Below are positions 8,070 through 14,934 of a DNA stretch of 20,473 nucleotides, in pieces; the first letter of the stretch is position 1; every line of letters starts with the position of its first letter. Source of the stretch: UBA6168 sp964573725 (GTDB taxonomy: Bacteria; Bacteroidota; Bacteroidia; Chitinophagales; Saprospiraceae). The DNA lies in assembly GCA_964573725.1 (NCBI GenBank), contig CAZNLJ010000063.1, positions 1 through 20,473 on the forward strand. The letters run 5' to 3'. The translations under genes were made by a program, and so were the position numbers. The notes beneath the pieces were generated by a model. It had not been told where the DNA came from. It saw only the letters and a program-made list of their open reading frames with translations, and did not search any database.

Positions 8070-8391
8070 TCGGTGTTGTGTTGATACCGGCGGCACGATC
8101 CCGGAATACGGCCGGATATGACCTCCGTTTCCTGCACCGCCCAAGCGTTCGGACAAGCACGGAAATCACCGCCGTCCTGCCGGATCGCTTCGGATCGCCT
8201 CGTGGATGTTTGTTGGGAAAGTGACAAATTGCAGCATAATCCGCCGGTACCAGGGTGCCAAAGTCTCCGGCGGAGGTGATTTTTATCAGATTTTGCCGGC
8301 AGCGGCCCGTCCCGGGCGGATGTCCGGGTGCCGGAACAGGACCGGGTTTCCCGTGGCCGGCTTAACTTTGCCGCAGCAATACCACCAGGCT
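8070..8391. promoter_or_regulatory. Divergent intergenic region between pstS and the permease
   Basis: About 320 bases separate the two divergent start codons. On the + strand an open frame runs through it to 8206, but its codons do not look like permease sequence. The region holds a TAnnTTTG match at 8363-8370 for the permease, and a direct repeat CGGATCGC at 8181-8188 and 8191-8198 with 10-base spacing. I could not place a convincing promoter for pstS. Confidence 0.5.
8363..8370 (+). promoter_or_regulatory. Bacteroidota-type -7 promoter element
   Basis: TAACTTTG matches the TAnnTTTG -7 consensus of Bacteroidota primary sigma-factor promoters exactly. It lies 22 nt before the ATG at 8392 and so would place the transcript start only about 15 nt before that codon. 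No good TTTG -33 partner is seen at the expected distance. The position argues against translation from the upstream in-frame ATG at 8206. Confidence 0.5.
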
Positions 8392-9714
8392 ATGCCATCC
8401 ATGCCCAACAAGAAAATAACCCTGCTGACCGGCACGGCGATCGTCATCGCCAACATGATCGGTACCGGGGCTTTCACCAGCCTCGGCTTCCAGCTCCAGG
8501 AACTACACCAACCGGCCGTCGTCCTGACCCTCTGGGTGACGGGGGGCATCCTGGCCCTTTCCGGAGCCTTTAGCTACGCGGAAGTGAGCACCCTCCTCCA
8601 GCGTTCGGGCGGCGAGTACACCTTTTTGTCGCGGCTCTACCATCCTGTCGTCGGTTATTTATCGGGTTGGATATCGCTGACGGTCGGTTTTGCGGCACCG
8701 ATCGCCCTGTCGGCCTTGGCCTGCTCGGAATATTTCCCCTACGGTCGGTCGGACCGGCCGTGGTGGAGCGTCCTCTTGGTCGCGGGCATCACTTTGGTCC
8801 ATACCCGCAGCCTCCAGGCGAGCGCCGGATTCCAGAACATCAGCACCTTGCTGAAAGTCGGGCTGGTGGTGAGCATGATCGCCATCGGCTTGACCCTGCC
8901 GGGCACATCGGGGAATCTTTTTTCCGTCGGAACGGACTTCTTTCCGGAGCTGACCTCGGCGGCCTTCGCCGTTGCGCTCATCTACGTCAGCTATTCCTAC
9001 TCCGGCTGGAATGCCGCCGTGTACATTACGGAGGAGTTCGAGCGGCCGGCCAGGTCCGTACCGGCGGCGCTGATCGGCGGAACCTTCCTCGTCACCGTCT
9101 TGTACACCTTGCTGCAGTATGTGTTCCTGCGGCATGTACCCGCCGGGGCGCTCGCCGGCGAACTCAACGTCGGTACGCTCGCCGCACAGCGGATGCTGGG
9201 CGACACGGCGGGCACGCTGTTCGGGCTGTCCATTTCCCTGCTGCTCGTCTCCGGCATCAGCGCCATGGTCTGGGTAGGGCCGCGGGTGACGTCGAGCATC
9301 GCCCGGGAGCATCCCCTGTGGCGGTATTTCCGTTCCGGTTCGGACGGTATCCCGAAACGTGCCCTTTGGCTGCAATTCGCCATCAGCGCCTTGCTGTTGC
9401 TGACCGGCACCTTCGAGCAGATCCTCATCTATTGCGGGGTCTTGCTCACCATTTCCACCATGCTGACGGTCTTCGGGGTCTTCCTGCTGCGGCGCCGGCA
9501 CGGGATGCCGGCCGGCCGGCCGGCCTTCCGCAGCCCCTTGTTTCCGCTGTTCCAGGTGCTGTACCTGCTGCTTTCCCTGTGGATGGTCGTGTTCGCCTTC
9601 CTCCACAATACCTGGGAATCCGTCCTCGGCATGGGCAACCTGCTCATCGGGCTCGCCACCTATCTTTGGAGCAGGCGAATGCCGGAAGCCGGCGACGGAC
9701 ACCCGGAATCCTGA
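8392..9714 (+). CDS. APC-superfamily amino-acid permease
   Basis: This 440-residue integral membrane protein has about twelve hydrophobic segments and belongs to the amino acid-polyamine-organocation (APC) superfamily. The first segment has the family's unwound substrate-site region in NMIGTGAFTSLGF; later SYSGWNAAVYITEEFERP matches the conserved segment of LAT/SLC7-like carriers, including the loop ahead of the next helix. Substrate cannot be read from sequence; small neutral amino acids or polyamines are possible. The start at 8392 (MPSMPNKK), or 8401, is chosen because the TAnnTTTG element lies just upstream and the preceding in-frame residues are not permease-like. It is followed 45 nt later by the signal-peptide methyltransferase, perhaps in one transcript. 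Confidence 0.9.
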   Translation: MPSMPNKKITLLTGTAIVIANMIGTGAFTSLGFQLQELHQPAVVLTLWVTGGILALSGAFSYAEVSTLLQRSGGEYTFLSRLYHPVVGYLSGWISLTVGFAAPIALSALACSEYFPYGRSDRPWWSVLLVAGITLVHTRSLQASAGFQNISTLLKVGLVVSMIAIGLTLPGTSGNLFSVGTDFFPELTSAAFAVALIYVSYSYSGWNAAVYITEEFERPARSVPAALIGGTFLVTVLYTLLQYVFLRHVPAGALAGELNVGTLAAQRMLGDTAGTLFGLSISLLLVSGISAMVWVGPRVTSSIAREHPLWRYFRSGSDGIPKRALWLQFAISALLLLTGTFEQILIYCGVLLTISTMLTVFGVFLLRRRHGMPAGRPAFRSPLFPLFQVLYLLLSLWMVVFAFLHNTWESVLGMGNLLIGLATYLWSRRMPEAGDGHPES

Positions 9715-9759
9715 TTCCCGCCTTTTCCATAATTTATTACCATACCAAACCATCGCCTT

Positions 9760-10452
9760 ATGAAAAATCCGATCCTCCTGGCCACCTTCCTGCTGGCCGC
9801 CGCATCCACCTCCCTCCCGGCACAAACACATCCGCACCATAACCCTCCCGGCGAAGGGCACCAGGCCGCCCACTCCGCCAATGCGTACATGCACCGCGCT
9901 TCCACCGAAGAGCTGATCCAACGGTTCGAATCGCCGGAACGGGACGCCTACCAACACCCCGAGCAGGTCCTCGCCTACCTTGGTGACCTGCAAGGCAAGA
10001 CCGTCATGGATATCGGCGCCGGCTCGGGCTATTTCTCCGTCAAACTGGCCGCCCGCGGCGCCGATGTCATCGCCGCCGATGTCAGCGACGAATTCCAGGC
10101 CCACCTCAAGAAACGGGTCGAAGACAAGGGCCTCTCCAATATCCGGCTCCGCAAGCTGCCCTATGACAGCCCCCTGCTCGGAAAGGAAGAGGTGGATATG
10201 GTCCTTATCGTCAACACCTACCACCACATCGAGCAACGGACGGACTACTTCGCCCAGGTCCGGCAAGGTATCCGGCCGACCGGCGAACTGGTCGTCATCG
10301 ACTTCTTCAAGTCGGAGGTCCCCGTCGGCCCCCCGACGGACCACAAGGTGTCCATCGACGAGGTCATCGCCGAACTCAAGTCCGCCGGCTTCCGCCGATT
10401 CGTCGTGGACGTCAACCTGTTGCCGTACCAGTTCATCATCCGGGCCAGCTGA
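9760..10452 (+). CDS. Class I SAM-dependent methyltransferase with N-terminal signal peptide
   Basis: The protein has 230 residues. Residues 1-22 form a classical signal peptide (MKNPILLATFLL, then SLPAQ at the cleavage site). A His-rich stretch (HPHHNPPGEGHQAAH) follows. From about residue 60 it is a Rossmann-type methyltransferase: motif I VMDIGAGSGYFS (82-93), ADVS as the acidic end of strand 2, and VDMVLIVNTYHHI as motif IV. Export is odd because S-adenosylmethionine is cytoplasmic; similar predicted exported methyltransferases are, to my knowledge, annotated in other Bacteroidota, but their substrate is unclear. The His-rich tail could bind metal. The upstream 45 nt are AT-rich. It converges with the phosphatase gene, with 20 nt between stops. 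Confidence 0.88.
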   Translation: MKNPILLATFLLAAASTSLPAQTHPHHNPPGEGHQAAHSANAYMHRASTEELIQRFESPERDAYQHPEQVLAYLGDLQGKTVMDIGAGSGYFSVKLAARGADVIAADVSDEFQAHLKKRVEDKGLSNIRLRKLPYDSPLLGKEEVDMVLIVNTYHHIEQRTDYFAQVRQGIRPTGELVVIDFFKSEVPVGPPTDHKVSIDEVIAELKSAGFRRFVVDVNLLPYQFIIRAS

Positions 10453-10472
10453 AAACCGGCCGGCGGCGCGCC

Positions 10473-11270
10473 CTATCCCTGCGTATGGGCCTCCTTCACC
10501 ACCGCCAGGACCCCGTCGAACACACCGGGTGCCGCCGCCACCAGCTCCTCGCCGAACAGGTAATCGGTGCCACCCCGGAAATCACTGACCCGCCCGCCGG
10601 CTTCCCGGACGATGACAATGCCGGCGGCGACATCCCAGGGACTTAGTCCGTACTCGAAAAAGGCATCGAAACGGCCGCAGGCCAGGTAGGCTAGGTCGAC
10701 GGCGGAAGCGCCCAGCCGCCGCAAGCCGCGGCTGCGGCGGACGAAGGTGTCCATCGCCCGGAAGTAGGGCGCCAAACGGTCGAAATCCCGATACGGGAAT
10801 CCGGTAGCCACCAGTGCATCCGCCAACAGCTCCGTGCCGGAGACCCGGATGGGCTGCCCGTTGAGATAGGCGCCCCCATGCCGCCAGGCATGGAAGCATT
10901 CCTTCCGGGTGACCTCCAGCACCACCCCGGCCACCAGCTCCGTCCCGTGCTGCAGGCCGATGCTGACGGCGAAACCGGGCAACTGGTGCAGGAAATTGGT
11001 GGTACCGTCCAAGGGGTCGATGATCCAACGCCAGGGTGCCTCCCCTTGCGCCACCGTACCTTCCTCCGTCAGGAAGGCAGCCTCCGGCAACAAGGTCCCC
11101 AGTTGCCGGACCAGGATCTCCTCCGCCGTCTTGTCCACGTAACTGACCAGGCTGTTCAGGCTCTTGGTCTCGATGTCCGCCCGACTTACCCGGCCCAACT
11201 CCCGCCGGATGAAATCCGCCGCATCCTCCGCAATACAGCACATCTGCCCGCATATTTCGGCTGTTCCCAT
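10473..11270 (-). CDS. Inositol-monophosphatase family protein
   Basis: This 265-residue protein belongs to the Mg2+-dependent inositol monophosphatase/SuhB/CysQ/HisN phosphatase family. Metal-site motifs are clear: EE at 69-70 (FLTEEG), WIIDPLDGTTNF (82-93), and SPWDVAAGIVIVREAGG near residue 210. Length is typical of the family. The frame is open far upstream to 12437, but that stretch is antisense to the TonB receptor and its leader; the ATG at 11270 gives the usual N-terminus with CCIAEDAADFIRRELG. Substrate may be inositol phosphate, another sugar phosphate or histidinol phosphate; the sequence does not decide. A terminator-like hairpin ends 15 nt before the start codon, which raises the possibility of attenuation. 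Confidence 0.93.
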   Translation of the reverse strand: MGTAEICGQMCCIAEDAADFIRRELGRVSRADIETKSLNSLVSYVDKTAEEILVRQLGTLLPEAAFLTEEGTVAQGEAPWRWIIDPLDGTTNFLHQLPGFAVSIGLQHGTELVAGVVLEVTRKECFHAWRHGGAYLNGQPIRVSGTELLADALVATGFPYRDFDRLAPYFRAMDTFVRRSRGLRRLGASAVDLAYLACGRFDAFFEYGLSPWDVAAGIVIVREAGGRVSDFRGGTDYLFGEELVAAAPGVFDGVLAVVKEAHTQG

Positions 11271-11285
11271 TTTCTTGTCTTTTGT

Positions 11286-11312
11286 AAAAAAAAGGCCGAC
11301 CACCGGCCCTTT
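11286..11312 (-). terminator. Terminator-like hairpin with U-run in the leader of the phosphatase gene
   Basis: Read on the - strand, AAAGGGCCG and CGGCCTTT can pair (nine pairs, one G-U) around a five-base loop, and the run of eight T residues starts in the stem and continues past it. This is the standard form of an intrinsic terminator. It sits just 15 nt upstream of the phosphatase ATG at 11270. It could be a leader attenuator or could stop antisense transcription coming through the TonB gene. Confidence 0.55.
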
Positions 11313-11413
11313 GTCACAAAACTCCGAAAAAAAGCCCACCCCCGTATCCGGGAATCCGGCCCTCGTCCCGGATATTCCTGCGGCCGCCGGATACGGAATC
11401 CGGTCGGATACCC

Positions 11414-11421
11414 TACTTTTG
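11414..11421 (+). promoter_or_regulatory. Bacteroidota-type -7 promoter element before the TPP riboswitch
   Basis: TACTTTTG is an exact match to TAnnTTTG. It ends 8 nt before the first base of the riboswitch P1 stem at 11430, so transcription would begin almost at the aptamer, as expected for a riboswitch leader. A -33 TTTG partner is not evident. Confidence 0.6.
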
Positions 11422-11429
11422 CCTTTCGT

Positions 11430-11533
11430 CTCATTTGGGGTGCCTCGCGGACCGATCCGGCGCATGCCGCCGGCCGCAAGGCTGAGATCATACCCATCGA
11501 ACCTGCCCGGGTCATGCCGGGAAGGGAAATGAG
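11430..11533 (+). promoter_or_regulatory. TPP (thiamine pyrophosphate) riboswitch aptamer
   Basis: The conserved THI-element blocks appear in the right order: GGGGTGCC (11437-11444), GGCTGAGA (11480-11487), TACCC then GAACCTG (11491-11506), CATGCC and GAAGGGA (11513-11527). P1 is a perfect 7-bp stem: CTCATTT at 11430-11436 with AAATGAG at 11527-11533. TPP binding should stabilise P1 and lower expression of the downstream TonB-dependent receptor when thiamine is plentiful. No U-run terminator is seen before the gene, so control is more likely at translation or through other leader structures. This is the strongest regulatory call in the window. Confidence 0.95.
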
Positions 11534-11735
11534 TGCTCACCGCTTTTCCAGCAGCATTCATTCGAATCGGTAACCCATCGTGTCCTTCCCCGGCCGCCCG
11601 CCGGGGTATCTCCTCATGTGACTTGTCGACACAAGTCCACGGTCCGCTGTCCGCACCTTCCGCCCCGGTCGGTACACCGACCAGTCCGCCATCCGGGTCC
11701 GGGCTGTGCGGAAGCGGATGCCAACACCTTGCACG
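11534..11735 (+). promoter_or_regulatory. Riboswitch leader / candidate expression platform
   Basis: About 200 nt lie between the aptamer and the receptor start. Two hairpins are evident: CCCCGGC with GCCGGGG (11588-11606, loop of 5) and GGTCGG with CCGACC (11667-11682, loop of 4). Neither is followed by a U-run. CTCAT at 11613-11617 could pair with ATGAG of the 3' strand of P1, an alternative five-base pairing. A 68-codon frame from GTG at 11533 ends in a TGA that overlaps the receptor ATG. Confidence 0.4.
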
Positions 11736-14228
11736 ATGAAAGAAATTATCCTGTCCTTCCTCACCACCTGCCTGTGCCTGCCCTTGTGCGGCCAACAACT
11801 GACGCTCCGGGGAACAGTCACGGACATCCACGGCCATCCCCTTCCCGGGGCGACCGTCCTCCTGGAGGGGACCTCGACCGGCGGGTCCACGGATGCGGAC
11901 GGCCGCTATGCACTGGCCCTGCCCGGACCGGGCAGCCACACCCTGCGGGCCGCCTATGTCGGCTACCAAAGCCAGTCGAAGACCCTGACCGTCGGGGAAA
12001 ATACGGCGGCAGCCCCGCTCGATTTCCGGCTGTCGGAATCGGTGACCCTGCTCGACCTGCTCACCGTGGAGGCGACCCGCGCCCGGAGGCTGTCGCCCTT
12101 CACCCAAGGCACCGTCTCCGCGGAAACCCTCGATGCCACGAATATCGGGCAGGATGTGCCGTTCCTCCTGGATGCCACCCCTTCCGCCCTGGTGGCCGCC
12201 GATGCCGGCACCGGCATCGGATATACCAACCTCCGGATCCGCGGCACCGACCAGACCCGCATCAATGTCACCATCAACGGGGTCCCGCTCAACGACCCCG
12301 AATCCCACCAGGTATTCTGGGTGGACCTCCCCGATTTCGCCTCCTCCACGGAGGATATACAGATCCAGCGCGGCGTGGGTGCCTCCACCAACGGGGCCGG
12401 GGCCTTCGGGGCCAGCGTCAACCTGCGGACCGACCACCTATCCCTCGACCCCTTCGCCGAAGTGGCGCTATCCGGCGGCGCCTTCGGCACCCTCCGGACC
12501 ATGGCCCGCTTCGGCACCGGCCTCCTGCCCGATGGCTGGACCGACAGTCCCGGCACCGGCTTCACCCTGGACGGGCGCTTGTCCCGGATCCAATCCGACG
12601 GCTATATCGAACGGGGCAGCGCCGACCTGCAGTCCTGGTACCTGTCCGGTGCCTGGTTGGGTCGGGCGCATTCCTTGCGGCTCCTCCTCTTCTCCGGTCA
12701 TGAGGTCACCTACCAGGCCTGGAACGGCGTCCCCGCCCAATGGGTCGAGGATCCGGACCTGCGGCGCTTCAACGTGTCCGGCACGGAAAAGCCGGGCCGC
12801 CCGCACGACAATGAGGTCGACGACTATACCCAACGACACGCCCAGTTGATCTACAACCGGCAGCTGGCTTCCGATTGGCACCTCAACCTCACCGCCCACT
12901 ATACCCGGGGCTTCGGTTTCTTCGAACAATACAAGGCCGACGAATCCCCGGAACGGTACCGCCTCTCCCCGCCCGCCTGCCCCGATCCGGCCGGCGGCTG
13001 CACCTACGACTACATCCGCCGGCGATGGCTCGACAACCATTTCGTCGGCGGTATCGCCGCCCTCAACTACCTGCGGGAAAACAAACCCTGGCATGGAACG
13101 GTCAGCGCCGGTTGGAACCGCTACCTCGGCGACCATTTCGGCGAAATCACCTGGGGGGAAAACCTCGGCGCCACGGAACCGGGACACCGCTACTACGCAG
13201 GCATCGGCGACAAGTCCGACGCCCATCTCTTCGCCAAAGGCTGGCGCAGCCTGCTCCCTTCCCTGCAGGCCTATGCCGACCTCCAGTACCGCTTCGTCGA
13301 TTATACCGTCGAAGGGACGGACAACGACCTGCGCCTGACGGACCTGCGCCGCCGCTACCATTTCCTCAACCCCAAGGCCGGCCTGACCTGGCGGCCCGCC
13401 GACCGGTGGTCCGGAGCGGCCTCTTTCGCCGTCGCCCATCGGGAACCGAACCGCAATGATTTTACCGATGCACCCGCCGACCGGCTCCCCCGACCGGAAC
13501 GGCTCCTCAATTCCGAGATCAACCTCCGCTATCAACATCCGAAAGCCGACGCCAGCCTGACCGGCTATCATATGCACTACCAGGACCAGCTCATCCTCAC
13601 CGGGGATATCAACGATGTCGGCGCCCCCATCCGGTCCAATGTCCCGGACAGCTACCGCCTCGGCGTGGAACTGGCCGGCCATTGGCAGCCCCTGCCCCGC
13701 TGGCGCTGCGAAGGGAACCTGACACTCAGCCGCAACAAGGTGCGCCGATTCACGGAATACCGCGACAACTGGGATACCGGGACTCAGGAAACCATCTTCC
13801 ACGGTACGACCGACATCGCCCTCTCCCCTGCCCGCATCGCTTTCCTACAGGTGGCCAGGCAACTCCTCGTCAAGCCCAACCATTCCCTGACGGCTTCCCT
13901 GTCGGCCAAGCACGTCGGCCGCCAATTCATCGACAACACCGCCAATCCGTTTGCGGTACTGGATGCCTATACGGTAGCAGGCTTCCGGCTCGATTGGGTA
14001 CTGCGGCCCGCCCGCGTGGAGGAAATCCGCTTCCTCTTCCAGGTGAACAACCTCCTCGATGCCCGCTACGAGGCCTTCGCCTGGACTTACCGCTATATTT
14101 CCGCGGGTTACGATGCCACCGCCGACGACCCCTTCGCCCGCAGGGAGGGCGGCGACCGCTATAACCTGACCGGCTATTTCCCGCAGGCAGGACGGCACGC
14201 CTTCGTGGGAGCTACCGTCCGGTTCTGA
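11736..14228 (+). CDS. TonB-dependent outer-membrane receptor, probably for thiamine or a precursor
   Basis: This 830-residue protein starts with a signal peptide (MKEIILSFLTTCLCLPLCGQ), then a carboxypeptidase-regulatory-like domain (about 24-100, GTVTDIHGHPLPGATVLLEG), a plug domain (about 115-235, with NLRIRGTDQTRINVTINGVP and NGAGAFGASVNL) and a 22-strand-type barrel ending in a terminal Phe (GATVRF). It is an energy-coupled importer in the outer membrane that depends on TonB-ExbBD, not encoded here. The TPP riboswitch directly upstream points to thiamine or thiamine-precursor uptake; the barrel alone does not tell the substrate. The ATG at 11736 is chosen over 11706 because it begins the signal peptide. 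No inner-membrane thiamine transporter such as PnuT follows. Confidence 0.93.
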   Translation: MKEIILSFLTTCLCLPLCGQQLTLRGTVTDIHGHPLPGATVLLEGTSTGGSTDADGRYALALPGPGSHTLRAAYVGYQSQSKTLTVGENTAAAPLDFRLSESVTLLDLLTVEATRARRLSPFTQGTVSAETLDATNIGQDVPFLLDATPSALVAADAGTGIGYTNLRIRGTDQTRINVTINGVPLNDPESHQVFWVDLPDFASSTEDIQIQRGVGASTNGAGAFGASVNLRTDHLSLDPFAEVALSGGAFGTLRTMARFGTGLLPDGWTDSPGTGFTLDGRLSRIQSDGYIERGSADLQSWYLSGAWLGRAHSLRLLLFSGHEVTYQAWNGVPAQWVEDPDLRRFNVSGTEKPGRPHDNEVDDYTQRHAQLIYNRQLASDWHLNLTAHYTRGFGFFEQYKADESPERYRLSPPACPDPAGGCTYDYIRRRWLDNHFVGGIAALNYLRENKPWHGTVSAGWNRYLGDHFGEITWGENLGATEPGHRYYAGIGDKSDAHLFAKGWRSLLPSLQAYADLQYRFVDYTVEGTDNDLRLTDLRRRYHFLNPKAGLTWRPADRWSGAASFAVAHREPNRNDFTDAPADRLPRPERLLNSEINLRYQHPKADASLTGYHMHYQDQLILTGDINDVGAPIRSNVPDSYRLGVELAGHWQPLPRWRCEGNLTLSRNKVRRFTEYRDNWDTGTQETIFHGTTDIALSPARIAFLQVARQLLVKPNHSLTASLSAKHVGRQFIDNTANPFAVLDAYTVAGFRLDWVLRPARVEEIRFLFQVNNLLDARYEAFAWTYRYISAGYDATADDPFARREGGDRYNLTGYFPQAGRHAFVGATVRF

Positions 14229-14428
14229 TTACCGAAACCTATTAGGTATGGCCCTCGGACTTCAATTACCATGCCTCGTACCTTTTTCCCGAAGTTACGG
14301 TGGACTGCCCCCTCGACATCCATCCCTGCTACCGTACACCGCCGGACCCTGGTCGAAGGCCGCACATCCCCGGACGATGGTTGCACCATAAAAACAATAT
14401 TACCCCTCCCCCATCACCCCTTTCCCCA

Positions 14429-14914
14429 AAATCCAAGCCCTGATGGGGCGACATTCACCGGCGAGGGGCACGGCCCCTCGCACCAAAGGAGAAAATAATA
14501 CAATATCACCCCGGCCCCCAAATCCAAACCTTGAAGGCACGACATTCACCGGCAAGGCGTGCATCCACTTGCAAACAAAAAGACAAGAAAACCATCCCGG
14601 TCCCCGAAATCCAAGCCCTGAAGGGGCGACATTCACCAGCGAGGGGTGCAGCCCCTGGCAAACAAAACGAAAAGAAAAAAGAAAAGAAAAGAAAAACACC
14701 CCCCTCCCCGAAATCCAAACCCTAAAGGGGCGACATTCACCAGCGAGAGGCACGCCTCCTCGCACCAAAGGAGAAAATAATACAATATCACCCCTCCCCA
14801 AAAATCCAAACCCTGAAGGCGCGACATTCACCAGCGAGAAGCACGGCCCCTCGCAAACAAAACGACAAGAAAAGAAAAGAAAAGAAAAGAAAACCACTCC
14901 CCCCTACCCAAAAT
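14429..14914. repeat. Five-copy tandem repeat array with conserved hairpin
   Basis: Units begin with AAATCC at 14429, 14520, 14607, 14711 and 14802 and are about 87-112 bases long. Each has AAATCCAA[G/A]CC, then CGACATTCACC, then a hairpin: GCGAGGGGC-ACG-GCCCCTCGC in unit 1. Units 2 and 4 have paired changes that keep the stem (GCAAG with CTTGC; AGGC with GCCT). Two tail types occur: ACCAAAGGAGAAAATAATAC in units 1 and 4, and a CAAACAAAA tail leading to A/G-rich tracts in units 2, 3 and 5. Frames run through the array on both strands because of its regular composition, but they show no protein character. It lies between the convergent TonB receptor and acyl-CoA synthetase genes. The preceding bases 14229-14428 hold nothing I recognise apart from a small ATGGT/ACCAT hairpin near 14380. 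Confidence 0.9.
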
Positions 14915-14934
14915 ACGGAGCATAAATCCGCCGG

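Noticed and set aside
11271..12437. N-terminal extension of the phosphatase frame by 389 codons
   Set aside because: It runs antisense through the TPP riboswitch and the TonB receptor and lacks phosphatase similarity; the ATG at 11270 gives a normal-length protein.
14437..14449. Second hairpin (CCC/GGG) in each repeat unit
   Set aside because: The stem is only two to four pairs long and the changes in unit 2 are not compensatory, so structure is not supported.
14429..14914. Possible CRISPR array
   Set aside because: Units have conserved sequence along most of their length, variable size of about 87-112 bases, no unique spacers of regular length and no cas genes nearby.
14400..14925. Open frames on both strands across the repeat array, with recurring peptides such as NVAPSG
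   Set aside because: The recurrence comes from the DNA repeat itself; several frames and both strands are open at once and no start site or domain supports translation.
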